Shown piece after piece: positions 36,155-44,800 of a stretch of 64,000 nucleotides of DNA. The notes beneath the pieces are model-generated. The model did not search any database. It saw only the letters and a program-made list of their open reading frames with translations, and had not been told where the DNA came from. The stretch spans positions 1,054,001 to 1,118,000 of the forward strand of contig NZ_CP010515.1 in NCBI RefSeq assembly GCF_003431325.1. The letters are read 5' to 3'. The translations under genes were made by a program, and so were the position numbers. Within the stretch, counting starts at the first letter, position 1; each line of letters opens with the position of its first letter. This DNA comes from Acidilobus sp. 7A. Lineage in GTDB: Archaea > Thermoproteota > Thermoprotei_A > Sulfolobales > Acidilobaceae.

Positions 36155-37351
36155 TTGTCTAAGCAGGTTGAGTGTCAGTATGATGAAGGACCCCTGGGAA
36201 GGAGGATCGTAGTTCCTAAGGGCCTGGACAACGTCATAGTTGACACCACAAATATAAGCGGCGTTGACCCCACTGGCAAGGCTACCATATACCGCGGCTA
36301 CACAATCGATGACATAGGCGCCAACGCGGACTTCTACGAGGCGGCCTTCCTGATACACTATGGCCACCTGCCTAACAAGAAAGAGTACGACGAGTATAGG
36401 AAGAAGCTCGACAGCTACAGGGCCGAGATACCTGAGAAGCTTATAGATGCACTCAAGGTGGTTCCGAGCACCCACCCAATGTACTACGCCCAGTACGCCT
36501 ACAACCTCCTGGGCCAGTTCTACGCTCCCGAGTGGCCCCAGAAGGCCTCCTTCGAGTTCCTTGAGGAACACGCCATGAGGCTCATAGCCCTGACGCCGTT
36601 CATATTCGCTGCCGCCTGGCACCTGCCAAGGGATGGGGAGCTCTACAGGCCCGATCCAAGCCTGCCACACGCCAAGGACGCCCTGAGGATGATACTTGGA
36701 AGGATGCCAAGCGACCTTGAGGCCAGGGCCTTTGAGGCCACGCTGGTCCTCTACATGGACCACGGCTTCAACGCAAGCACCTTCACAGTAAGGGTTGCCG
36801 CGAGCACGCTCACCGATATTTACAGCGCAGTGGCCGCTGGCGTGGCGTCGCTCAAGGGACCCCTGCACGGCGGTGCCAATGAGCAGGCCATGAAGATGCT
36901 CCTCGAGGCCCAGGCACAGGCGCAGGCCAAGGGCATACCGCTTGAGGACTACATAGAGCAGTACATCAAGGACAGGCTAGCAAGGAAGGAGCTGATAATG
37001 GGCTTTGGCCACAGGGTCTACAAGATTCACGACCCGAGGACCGATGTAGCTAAGAAGTTCGTGGCCCAGCTGCCTAACGGTGACATGTGGGTCAAGGTCC
37101 TCGCCAAGTCAGAGGAGGTCATGAAGAGGGAGAAGAACCTGCCGGCCAACATAGACCTCTACACAGGAGTCCTCTACTACCAGCTTGGCATACCAATACC
37201 GATGTACACGCCAATATTCGCCATGGGCAGGATAGTTGGCTGGACCGCGCACTACATAGAGCAGTTCATGAACAACAAACTAATAAGGCCTGACGAGAAG
37301 TACGTTGGGCCCACGGACCTCAAGTACGCACCCATTGGTGAGAGGAAGTAA
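36155..37351 (+). CDS. gltA: Citrate synthase
   Basis: The protein has 398 residues. Catalytic histidines lie in GPLHGGANEQAMKM and MGFGHRVYKIHDPR, with the catalytic aspartate in ANIDLYTGVLYY. The N-terminus (IVDTTNISGVDP, IYRGYTIDD) matches archaeal enzymes. It condenses acetyl-CoA with oxaloacetate at the head of the TCA cycle. The start is TTG at 36155, after a purine-rich GGAGGTAAG. It ends just before a T-rich terminator. Confidence 0.97.
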   Translation: MSKQVECQYDEGPLGRRIVVPKGLDNVIVDTTNISGVDPTGKATIYRGYTIDDIGANADFYEAAFLIHYGHLPNKKEYDEYRKKLDSYRAEIPEKLIDALKVVPSTHPMYYAQYAYNLLGQFYAPEWPQKASFEFLEEHAMRLIALTPFIFAAAWHLPRDGELYRPDPSLPHAKDALRMILGRMPSDLEARAFEATLVLYMDHGFNASTFTVRVAASTLTDIYSAVAAGVASLKGPLHGGANEQAMKMLLEAQAQAQAKGIPLEDYIEQYIKDRLARKELIMGFGHRVYKIHDPRTDVAKKFVAQLPNGDMWVKVLAKSEEVMKREKNLPANIDLYTGVLYYQLGIPIPMYTPIFAMGRIVGWTAHYIEQFMNNKLIRPDEKYVGPTDLKYAPIGERK

Positions 37352-37388
37352 TTTTCTTTCTCCTAAAATGTTTTTATTAAATTTTTTA
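37352..37388 (+). terminator. T-rich transcription terminator after citrate synthase
   Basis: TTTTCTTTCTCC followed by GTTTTTATTAAATTTTTTATT lies directly after the gltA stop, in the gap shared with the convergent ABC gene. Runs of T without a hairpin are the usual crenarchaeal terminator. Confidence 0.55.
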
Positions 37389-38219
37389 TTAATAGTTTTC
37401 TAGTATCTTCAGGCTGACGAACATACCTGCGCTGACGAACACCACCGTTATGCCCAACAGTATTACCCAGTCCTCAACTATGTTAAAGCTATGTAGACCC
37501 AGCAGGTTGTACCTGACTATGTCGACAGTGTACGTTATTGGGTTAAACCTGGCTATGTCCTGTAGCCACCACGGCATCTGCCTTAGCGGGAAGAGGGCTG
37601 GCGAGGCGAACATCAGGGGCAGGTTTACCAGGTTGACTATGGAGAACATGACTTCTTGGTTGTCAACTGAGAAGCCTATGGCCTCAAACACGCTTATGAA
37701 GGACATGCTGAGCAGGGCTATCGCTACTCCGGCCTCTACAAAGTTAAGGACGTTGAAGTCGAGGCTGAAGCCGAGGGCTATTGCTATCACTAGGAGCACT
37801 GTCTCGTAGAAGAAAGACCTTATGAGCGTGGCTATCATCTTAGCGAAGAATATGCTTGACCTAGGGGCTGGGGTCATCCTGAGCCTGTTCATGCTGCCCA
37901 GCCTCTTCTCAAACACTATGTTCACGCCCCCGAAGACTGACTGGAAGAAGGCGAAGACCACGAACATGCCTGTGGCCAGGTAGGAGAAGTAGTCGGTGGT
38001 CCCGAACAGCTTGAGTAGCGTCTGGTCGATGTACTGCTTAACTATAATCGGATTGGCTGCCTGCAGGCCGGCAGCCGAGAACATGTTGACAAAGTTCAGG
38101 CTTTTTCCAAACAGGGCGAGCCATGCCACGGGGGTTATAAGGGATATAAAGAACGTCCCCCTCCTGCCCACCCACTTCTTGAGCTCCCTCTCGACGAGCA
38201 CGCCCGTCTCCCTTATCAT
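37389..38219 (-). CDS. ABC-2 type exporter permease
   Basis: The protein has 276 residues with six membrane helices and the ABC-2 layout of daunorubicin-exporter permeases: an N-terminal amphipathic VERELKKWVGRRGTFFISLI, then YLATGMFVVFAFFQSVFGGV, LRMTPAPRSSIFFAKMIATL and a conserved LFPLRQMPWWLQDIARFNPI near the end. It is translated together with the ATPase, with a four-base overlap. Substrate is unknown; lipid, drug or polysaccharide export are all possible. Confidence 0.9.
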   Translation of the reverse strand: MIRETGVLVERELKKWVGRRGTFFISLITPVAWLALFGKSLNFVNMFSAAGLQAANPIIVKQYIDQTLLKLFGTTDYFSYLATGMFVVFAFFQSVFGGVNIVFEKRLGSMNRLRMTPAPRSSIFFAKMIATLIRSFFYETVLLVIAIALGFSLDFNVLNFVEAGVAIALLSMSFISVFEAIGFSVDNQEVMFSIVNLVNLPLMFASPALFPLRQMPWWLQDIARFNPITYTVDIVRYNLLGLHSFNIVEDWVILLGITVVFVSAGMFVSLKILENY

Positions 38220-39208
38220 GATCTCACCGCCCTCATGAGCCTCCTGAACTTGAAGGCGTCGAACGACTCCTCCTCCCTGAGCCCGTGGCCCGTCAACTCC
38301 AGGAACACCTCCTCCAGGTTAGGCCTCACGACCCTCAGTTCAGTGACGTCAAAGTTGGAGAGCAGCTTTATGAGCTGGGGCATGGCATCCGCGGAGGACT
38401 CCACCTTAATGACAACATACCCATTCATCTCCTTCACGTCGTTGAAGTCCTTCGAGAGCGCCTCGATGGCCTTTGTTGTCTCGGCATCACTCTTGAGCTT
38501 AACGTAGATCCTGTCGCCCTTAACCTTAGCCTTCAGGTCCTCCGGCGTCCCCTCAGCCACTATGTGGCCGTGATCTATTATGGCCACCCTGTCAGAGAGC
38601 TCCTCAGCCTCCTCCATGTAGTGCGTCGTCAGTATAACCGTGACCCCCTCCTTCTTGAGCTCCCTTACAAGGTCCCATATGTGCCTCCTGCTCTGCACGT
38701 CGAGCCCTACTGTGGGCTCGTCCAGGAAGACAACCTTTGGGTTGTGCACTATGCTCATGGCTATCTCAAGCCTCCTCCTCATGCCGCCGCTGTAGTACAT
38801 CACCCTCCTCTTGGCGGCGTCCTCAAGCTCCATGAACTTTATGGCCTCCCAGGCCCTCTCCTCCGCCTCCTTGCCACTGTAACCATGGAGCCTTGCCATC
38901 AGGAGCACGTTGTCAAGGCCTGTGAGCTCGTCGTCTGCTGTGAGGTCCTGCGGCACGACACCTATGACCTTCCTCACCTTGGTCCTCTCCCTCACTACGC
39001 TGTAGCCCTCGACTAGGGCGTCCCCCTCTGTGGGCATCCTGAGTGTCGCAAGCATTGATATAGTCGTTGTCTTGCCGGCCCCGTTGGGGCCGAGCAGGGA
39101 GTAGATCTCGCCCCTCATCACCTTGAAGTTTATGTGGTCCACGGCGAGCAGGCTACCATACCTCTTCGTCAGGTTCCTGACGTCTATGCTTATGTCTGGC
39201 GTGGGCAT
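38216..39208 (-). CDS. ABC-2 type exporter ATPase (DrrA-like)
   Basis: About 330 residues. Walker A is LLGPNGAGKTTTISML, the Q-loop VVPQDLTADDELTG, the signature YYSGGMRRRLEIA, and Walker B VVFLDEPTVGLDVQ followed by the H-loop TTHYMEEA. The C-terminal extension (about residues 215-330) is typical of DrrA. A GTG three bases upstream (39211) is the alternative start. TATA-like AATATATAAAGC lies 25-40 bases upstream. Confidence 0.94.
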   Translation of the reverse strand: MPTPDISIDVRNLTKRYGSLLAVDHINFKVMRGEIYSLLGPNGAGKTTTISMLATLRMPTEGDALVEGYSVVRERTKVRKVIGVVPQDLTADDELTGLDNVLLMARLHGYSGKEAEERAWEAIKFMELEDAAKRRVMYYSGGMRRRLEIAMSIVHNPKVVFLDEPTVGLDVQSRRHIWDLVRELKKEGVTVILTTHYMEEAEELSDRVAIIDHGHIVAEGTPEDLKAKVKGDRIYVKLKSDAETTKAIEALSKDFNDVKEMNGYVVIKVESSADAMPQLIKLLSNFDVTELRVVRPNLEEVFLELTGHGLREEESFDAFKFRRLMRAVRS

Positions 39209-39314
39209 CACCTACAGGGGCTGATATATCTAACAGCTTTATATATTTTCGTTCTATATTACTTACGATAATGACCTTGCAGTAAACAGCTCGTTACGAA
39301 GGCTTCTGAGACCG

Positions 39315-40457
39315 TTAAGTTGCAACGTAAAGGAAGGGGATGGTCACAGCGTTCGCGATGGCCAGCGACGCCGCCTCCAGCAGCAGGCCGTCAGGGAGGG
39401 CCAGGCCTGCCAAGGGGAACGTCCAGAGGCTGGCAGCCATGTTGACCATGTTTATTACTGCCAGCGACGTGGCGCTGCGGCCCCTCCCGTAAGTGTCGAC
39501 CGTGTAGGCGTAGTAAGCGCTGAAGGCGACGTCGACCAGGAGGCCGTTTATAAACGAGGCTGCTAGGAAGAGCTCGTAGGACCTGGTGTATATCAGAAGG
39601 TAGCTCAGCGATGATATGAGGAGCAGGAGGGCCACGGCGCGCCTGCTGAAGGACCACGACCTGGGAAGCCATGCGAGCGAGAAGCCTCCTACGGCAGCGC
39701 CCGCAAACATCAGGAGCGTGAGGGAGCCAGAGGAGTACGGCGAGGCCCCAAAGTAGAGCTTCGCTATGGACGGGAGGAAGAAGCCGAAGGCGTAGGACGC
39801 CCCGAAGCTGCCGGCGCCCGCCACGCCTATCAGCAGGAGCCCCCTCCACGATATGGTCCCATCTGCTACAGGCGCGGGGCGGCCGTTGAACTTTATGAAG
39901 GCAGCAGAAAGCGCCACCATCACTATTCCCAGGAGGCCCGCCAGGAGGGTTCCGAGCCTCCAGCCGAGGACCCCATCTACAAGCCCCCAGGCGAGCGCCA
40001 TGAGGCCGCCTATGTTAAAGGCCGAGTTGAAGAGGCCCATGAGCGCCGCTGAGGAGGCCCCGCTGACGCTCACCAGGACGAAGCCGGCTGGGGCGAAGAA
40101 GAGGCCCGTGCCCAGGCCAGCTAAGAGCCTGAGGCCCACCGCTTCCCAGACGCCGTTAGCGAAGTACATGAGCATGTCGGAGAGCGAGAGCACCAGGAGA
40201 CCCAGAATAAACGTGTTCCTGGCCCCTATCCTGGCCGAGAGTGCCACGCTGACCAGCTGGGTTGATGCTGCCCCAGCTATGAAGGCCAGGGGCAAAATGC
40301 CAGAGACCCACGCGGGGGCCCTGTACTCCGTAAGTATCTGCAACATGGCTGGCGCCAGCACGTACCACTGCATCGAGTAGATGACCCTCGTCACCAGGAG
40401 CGTTGCCTCCTGCCTCAAGGCCTGCCCGCTCGCAGGTTCAAGAGGTCTGAATATCAA
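39315..40457 (-). CDS. MFS transporter
   Basis: The protein has 380 residues with 11-12 membrane helices. The loop 2-3 region reads SARIGARNTFILGLLVLSLS, and the helix 4-5 region GLRLLAGLGTGLFFAPAGFV, VSVSGASSAALMGLFNSAFN is MFS-like. Substrate is unknown. Helices are rich in Ala, Gly and Leu. It ends near the divergent DUF998-like gene, with which it shares an AT-rich promoter region. Confidence 0.82.
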   Translation of the reverse strand: MIFRPLEPASGQALRQEATLLVTRVIYSMQWYVLAPAMLQILTEYRAPAWVSGILPLAFIAGAASTQLVSVALSARIGARNTFILGLLVLSLSDMLMYFANGVWEAVGLRLLAGLGTGLFFAPAGFVLVSVSGASSAALMGLFNSAFNIGGLMALAWGLVDGVLGWRLGTLLAGLLGIVMVALSAAFIKFNGRPAPVADGTISWRGLLLIGVAGAGSFGASYAFGFFLPSIAKLYFGASPYSSGSLTLLMFAGAAVGGFSLAWLPRSWSFSRRAVALLLLISSLSYLLIYTRSYELFLAASFINGLLVDVAFSAYYAYTVDTYGRGRSATSLAVINMVNMAASLWTFPLAGLALPDGLLLEAASLAIANAVTIPFLYVAT

Positions 40458-40551
40458 CTTTTAAAATAATAGCATTGCTTTCACATAATACTAGTATTGA
40501 CGCTAAGTGTTTTTATCTGCAAACTTGAGAAAATACTATGGCGCAGGCCTT

Positions 40552-41127
40552 ATGAAATACACGAGGCTTGCTGGCTACTCGGTCTTCGTTGGAGCGGCCC
40601 AGTTCCTCATACTCATGATAGTGGCTGAGGCAATATACCCCGGCTACAGTGTCTCCCAGAACTACATAAGCGACCTGGGCAACCCAAGGCTGGCGCCCTC
40701 AACGCCTCACGCGACCATATTCAACACATCTATAATACTGCTTGGGCTCCTCCTAATAATCGGCGGCTCCATCCTTGCGTACAAGGAGAGGGGAGTTACC
40801 GGTAGGCTTCTAGGCGTCCTGGTGGCCATCTCAGGCTTGGGGGCCGCCGGCGTCGGCTTCTTCCCTGAGGGCTCCCCCTATGACCTGCACGTCATTTCAT
40901 CCCTCATAGTGTTCCTCTTCGCCTCCCTGGCCTCTTACCCGGCGTCCCTCTACAGGGGCCACAGGAGCCCGCTGTGGGGGGCCCTGGGCACTATAGGCCT
41001 AGTGGCGCTGGCCCTATACATAGCCAAAGACTACATGAGCCTCGGCTGGGGCGGCATGGAGAGGATGATAGTCTACCCCAACCTTATGTGGGCCCTCGGG
41101 TTCTCAGGGTCTCTCATGACGAACTGA
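40552..41127 (+). CDS. DUF998-like membrane protein
   Basis: About 191 residues from the ATG at 40552 (MKYTRLAGYSVFVG); the frame is open to 40507. Six membrane helices are visible. The segment YPGYSVSQNYISDLGNP after helix 1 and FFPEGSPYDLHVISSLIVFL in the middle match the DUF998 family. Function is unknown. TATA-like TTTTTATC at 40510 and a five-codon open frame ending in an ATGA overlap with the start are visible upstream. Confidence 0.8.
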   Translation: MKYTRLAGYSVFVGAAQFLILMIVAEAIYPGYSVSQNYISDLGNPRLAPSTPHATIFNTSIILLGLLLIIGGSILAYKERGVTGRLLGVLVAISGLGAAGVGFFPEGSPYDLHVISSLIVFLFASLASYPASLYRGHRSPLWGALGTIGLVALALYIAKDYMSLGWGGMERMIVYPNLMWALGFSGSLMTN

Positions 41128-41173
41128 CGTTAGAAGCCCACCATATTAAGCCCGCCTCTCGCAGAGGCTGCAC

Positions 41174-41550
41174 ATGAATGGGAGTAAAAGATTGAGAAGT
41201 AAAAGGGCACCGTTTTTCACGGTAGGCATGGATGACGTTAAAGGAGTCCTTTTACTTCAGAGCTTCGACAGAATCATAGGCGTCGCCAAGAATGAGGAGC
41301 TCCTAATGGAGATGAAGAGGCTCTCGGCCGAGGGATCCAAAGGCCCTCCAGTGCCACGTGGAGCAGGGCCACATGAGGGCATGACTCAGCTGCATAGGCA
41401 GGGACAGCCCGGCCTCCCTGCTGGAGGGCGTTAAGGGCGCCGTGAGCCTGCTTGACGAGGCCGTGACTGCCTGGGACCCTGGGCTACCCAACATGCGGCC
41501 TCGAGTTCAGGTGCATCTACCCGCGGGGCAGGGCGCTAAGCCCTAGACGG
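41174..41550 (+). pseudogene. Decayed gene of unknown family
   Basis: A protein-like start (MDDVKGVLLLQSFDRIIGVA, then KNEELLMEMKRLSAEG) is followed by frame changes. A second frame gives ALQCHVEQGHMRA, then ASLLEGVKGAVSLLDEAV and TAWDPGLPNM, and a third LEFRCIYPRGRALSP. The segments read as one helical protein broken by two or three indels. I do not recognise the family. It lies in a gene-poor stretch with other decayed material. Confidence 0.45.
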
Positions 41551-41651
41551 TACCCAGGGCCAAGAGGGCACCAGCGCTGTATAACCTATAGGCCTTCCTC
41601 CATTTAGAAACATTTTTAGCCTAGGAGGGCACGTATAATGTTAGTGAGAGC

Positions 41652-41963
41652 TTGCCCTCAGCGTCACTTGACGAGGCCACAAGAGCTTCGCTAGAGCTAG
41701 CTCGTCTGGCAATGATAGACTCAAGGCTGGCCTCAAGGGAGGGGCTGAGCGACGCAGCCAGGGCCCTTCAGGCGCTCTCTGAAAACGCCATGGTTATAGC
41801 TAAGTACCTGACGAGCGGCAGCATAAGCGCCGTGATCTCAAGGCTGGAGAGCAGTGACATGAGGGAGCTGCTGGCCTACGCCTCGCCAAGGACAGCCGAG
41901 GCCTATGAGAGTCTAAGGTACTACCTCACTTACCTCCAGGGGCTGCGCAGCAGCTCGCGTTAA
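41652..41963 (+). CDS. Small helical hypothetical protein
   Basis: The protein has 103 residues, all predicted helix, rich in Ala, Ser, Leu and Arg (LDEATRASLELARLAMIDSR, then LSDAARALQALSENAMVIAK). There are no cysteines and no known motif. The TTG start follows GTGAGAGC. Codon use matches neighbouring genes. I do not recognise it. Confidence 0.5.
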   Translation: MPSASLDEATRASLELARLAMIDSRLASREGLSDAARALQALSENAMVIAKYLTSGSISAVISRLESSDMRELLAYASPRTAEAYESLRYYLTYLQGLRSSSR

Positions 41964-42362
41964 AGCCCCCCTCTAAAATCCTTTCCCACTGTACTGCGAC
42001 ACACAAAACTTTTAGCCCAGGTACCAGGTATCTGGTGCGCGCTTGCCAGAGGGCACGGACATAATAAGGGCTCAGTATTACAATGACCCATTCCAGGCTG
42101 TTGTTCCACCCGTGTACCTGAGCGCTGCCTTCGGCTACGTAAGCGACGAGCTGGCAGTTAAGGACGACAGGGGGCGCGTTGTCAGGTACTCAAGGGAGGT
42201 TAACCCAACCCTCAGGCCCCTGGAGAGGGCTGTGGCCTCGCTCGAGGGCGCCGATGACGCCTTAGCCTTCAACTCCGGCATGAGCGCCATATCAACGGCT
42301 GTCCTGGCCCTTGCCAAGGGTGGCCTGAAGGTACTGATAACCATGGAGCTCTACAGTTTGAC

Positions 42363-42703
42363 AAAAGCGAGAGGCAAGCCTCGCCCCTGGAAGGGGTGGG
42401 GTAAGGCATAAAATTCCTGAGCACTTAAAGTTGCGTGAAACATAGTGTCCCCGCAAGGGGATGCCCCAATAGGGGCCCACATATCCCCGAGTCCCTGGGA
42501 CCCAGAGGATGGGGGCAACTCCCAGCGAGGGGTAGGGGTAAAGGGCCGAAGGCCCGGCCCGCGGCCTGCCGCTGGATGAGCGGAGCGGGGTGGGCGCGTA
42601 CCGCGCCCACTAGCCATGAGGTGATGAAGGTGAAAGCGATAAGCCGCAAACCAGTAAGCCGCCCTAAGGGAGCCCTTGCTCTTTAGGGCTGGGAGGAGGT
42701 CAG
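42363..42703 (+). mobile_element. Non-autonomous IS200/IS605-like element, copy B
   Basis: A 341-bp element inserted in the PLP gene, nearly identical to 1148-1487 in reverse. It follows TTTGAC and starts AAAAGCGAGAGGCAAGCCTC. It ends with CTCTTTAGGGC and GGGAGGAGGTCAG. A middle hairpin GGGCGCG-TAC-CGCGCCC replaces GGGCGCA-TA-TGCGCCC in copy A, a paired change that keeps the stem. TATA-like GCATAAAA and CTTAAAG lie near the left end. No transposase is encoded. Confidence 0.7.
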
Positions 42704-43502
42704 GAGGGTCTACCCGTCCACGGAGAGCCTCGTGGAGGCCCTCACGAGCTCTAAGTACGACCTGGCCTTCATGGAAGTCATGTCAAACCCAACCCTGAAG
42801 GTGATAGACGTCCGTGAGGTCACCCGCGCCGCCGCGGAGGCCGGCACGCAGCTTATAGTTGATAACACCTTCACTACGCCGCTGCTCGTGAAGCCCATTA
42901 AGGCTGGGGCCTCCGCCGTCGTGCACAGCAGCACGAAGTATCTAGCCGGTCACAATGACGTAACTGGCGGGGTCGTGGCGACCAGTAAGAGCCTGAGCGG
43001 GAGGCTGTTGGAGTGGAGGAGCAAGCTGGGCACGGTCCAGCAGCCCCTAGAGGCATACCTAGCCTACCGCGGCCTCAAGACACTGCCCCTCAGGCTTGAG
43101 AAGGAGAGCAGAACTGCCACGGCCCTAGCTGAGTTCCTGCACGACAACAGCAATGTTGTGCAGGTCCACTACCCTGGACTAAGCGACGACCCCTACCACC
43201 TCCTAGCGTCAAGGCTGTTCGAGAGGCCGCTCTACGGCGGCGTGCTCTCATTTAAGGTGAGGGGAGGAAGGTATGACACTATCAGGTTTGTCAGGGGCCT
43301 AAGGCTGGCCAGGGTGGCCCCAAGCCTCGGCGGCACAGAGACGCTCGTCACGCTGCCGGCCCTGACGGCGTCAAGCCACATGCAGCCCGAGGAGAGGAGG
43401 ACGCTTGGAATAGACGACTCCCTGATACGCATCTCCGTAGGCCTTGAGGACCCTGAGGACCTAGTGGAGGACTTTGCAAGGGCCCTCAGCTGCTCAGCTA
43501 GG

Positions 43503-43575
43503 AGCCGCCGCCGGGACTTGAACCCGGGACCTCTGCCTTACCAGGGCAGCGCTCTACCGGCTGAGCTACGGCGGC
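43503..43575 (-). tRNA. tRNA-Thr (anticodon GGT)
   Basis: Minus-strand cloverleaf: acceptor GCCGCCG/CGGCGGC, discriminator T, D stem GCTC/GAGC, anticodon arm CTGCC-CTGGTAA-GGCAG (anticodon GGT), T arm CCGGG-TTCAAGT-CCCGG. No intron is present. It lies antisense to the read-through end of the split PLP gene. Confidence 0.95.
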
Positions 43576-43737
43576 GCGGGCCCGTTCAGGGGGCCCAGAC
43601 TTTCCCTTGCTAAAGCTAGTTTTAACCCTTATGCCCGGTTGACGAGGTAGCAGCGCCGCTGACTCTTGTGCACGCGTCGTAGGGACCGGTACAAAGCCTT
43701 ATAAATGCACACCTAACATTAAGAACTCTAGGCGAGT

Positions 43738-44670
43738 GTGCACATGAGTGCTATTAGCTGGGTCAACTGGCTGCTCAACCCACCAGCCGGGCTGTCGCTA
43801 GGCATGATAATACTGATCTCCTACGTGCTCGGCCTCCTGCACGGGGCCACCCCGGACGAGCACACGTGGCCAATAACCTTCAGCTATGCAGTGGGCAGCT
43901 ACAGCACAAGGAGGGGCATGAAGGCCGGCTTCCTGTTCTCACTAGGCTTCACGCTTCAGAGGGCCCTGCTAACCACTCTGGGGTTCCTTGGATTGGCCTA
44001 CTTCTATCAGAAGTACAACCTGGATGGTCCAGTTTACATAGTTGTCGGCATAGTGATGGCCATAGCTGGCTCCTACGTGCTCAAGGGAAAGTACGTTCAC
44101 CTTGAGTTCGACAGGCTGCTGGGCAGCAGGACGCACTCGAAGGAGGCGGAGAGGAGGAGCATCTATGACCAGCTGAAGGACGTGCCCCTCAGGATGACAA
44201 TAGTGCACGGCCTCATCGCTGGCTTCGGGTTCGGGGCCTACGCCACGATCATAACCTTCATACTAGCGCCCAGGGTTGGCTCAATACTTTACGCCCCCCT
44301 GCCAGGCGTCATGTTTGGCCTTGGAACTATGACCATGCAGATAATATTCGGGGCCCTGTTCGCCAACATAGCTAGACTCAAGGGCCTCGGCGAGGGTGAC
44401 ATAAAGAAGCTGGGGGCTGCCACTGCAGGCAGGACCCTGTACTACGGCGGCATAGCGTTCGTGCTGATAGGCGCCCTCGTGGTCGCTATACCAGCTATTG
44501 ACAGCTTTGCGATAAGCACGGGCAACCCCATACCTAACCTTAACGCTATTGACATAGGGTTCCTGCTCGTGCTCATAGTGGTCGGAGGCATAGGAATAGC
44601 GAGCATTATAAAGTCCTACAGGGACATAAGGTCCTTGAAGTCCGCCGGACCCACTAAGACGGCCGCATAA
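43738..44670 (+). CDS. NicO/RcnA-like membrane transporter
   Basis: The protein has 310 residues with about seven or eight membrane helices. The first helix pair holds LGLLHGATPDEHTWPITFSY, which parallels the HxxxxD(E/H) metal-selectivity motif of nickel/cobalt permeases. A second HGLIAGFGFGAYATIITFIL follows in the other half, indicating an internal duplication. A cytoplasmic loop carries DRLLGSRTHSKEAERRS. Nickel or cobalt transport is inferred from this motif only. TATA-like CCTTATAAATG lies about 40 bases upstream. Confidence 0.7.
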   Translation: MHMSAISWVNWLLNPPAGLSLGMIILISYVLGLLHGATPDEHTWPITFSYAVGSYSTRRGMKAGFLFSLGFTLQRALLTTLGFLGLAYFYQKYNLDGPVYIVVGIVMAIAGSYVLKGKYVHLEFDRLLGSRTHSKEAERRSIYDQLKDVPLRMTIVHGLIAGFGFGAYATIITFILAPRVGSILYAPLPGVMFGLGTMTMQIIFGALFANIARLKGLGEGDIKKLGAATAGRTLYYGGIAFVLIGALVVAIPAIDSFAISTGNPIPNLNAIDIGFLLVLIVVGGIGIASIIKSYRDIRSLKSAGPTKTAA

Positions 44671-44800
44671 CCCTTACACAGCCAAAAATTTCTATGTATT
44701 CTCTAGCAGTTAAAAGCTAAACTTATATTATAAGCCTACAGCAAGACTATTAACCACTTTCGCTAATCGCTTAGCACAAATAAAGAGTCAGGTGTTATAG

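Larger units (their letters stand above)
42043..43613 (+). pseudogene. Cystathionine gamma-synthase/lyase-type PLP gene, split by an element
   Basis: The 5' part (42043-42362) encodes the N-terminus to MELYSLT, including LERAVASLEGADDALAFNSG. The 3' part (from 42704) resumes with RVYPSTESLVEALTSSKYDL, then SNPTLKVIDV, VDNTFTTPL and the PLP-lysine motif VHSSTKYLAGHNDVTGG. A 341-bp element lies between and puts a stop at 42409. The two parts are in the same frame if the element is removed, but the join is about 13 residues shorter than usual. The 3' end has no stop before tRNA-Thr and reads through it to 43613. Family enzymes make or cleave cystathionine. Confidence 0.85.

Noticed and set aside
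36083-36868. A 261-codon open frame antisense to citrate synthase
   Set aside because: It mirrors the conserved gltA frame and has no domain or promoter.
38285-39016. A 243-codon open frame antisense to the ABC ATPase gene
   Set aside because: Composition is that of an antisense shadow (many His, Pro, Leu); the true gene has all ABC motifs.
40538-40555. A five-codon upstream frame overlapping the start of the DUF998-like gene
   Set aside because: It is very short and could occur by chance; no sign of regulation was seen.
42292-42686. Open frames inside the 340-bp elements (both strands) as small transposase genes
   Set aside because: They differ between the two copies, consist of low-complexity Arg/Pro/Gly stretches produced by hairpins, and match no transposase motif.
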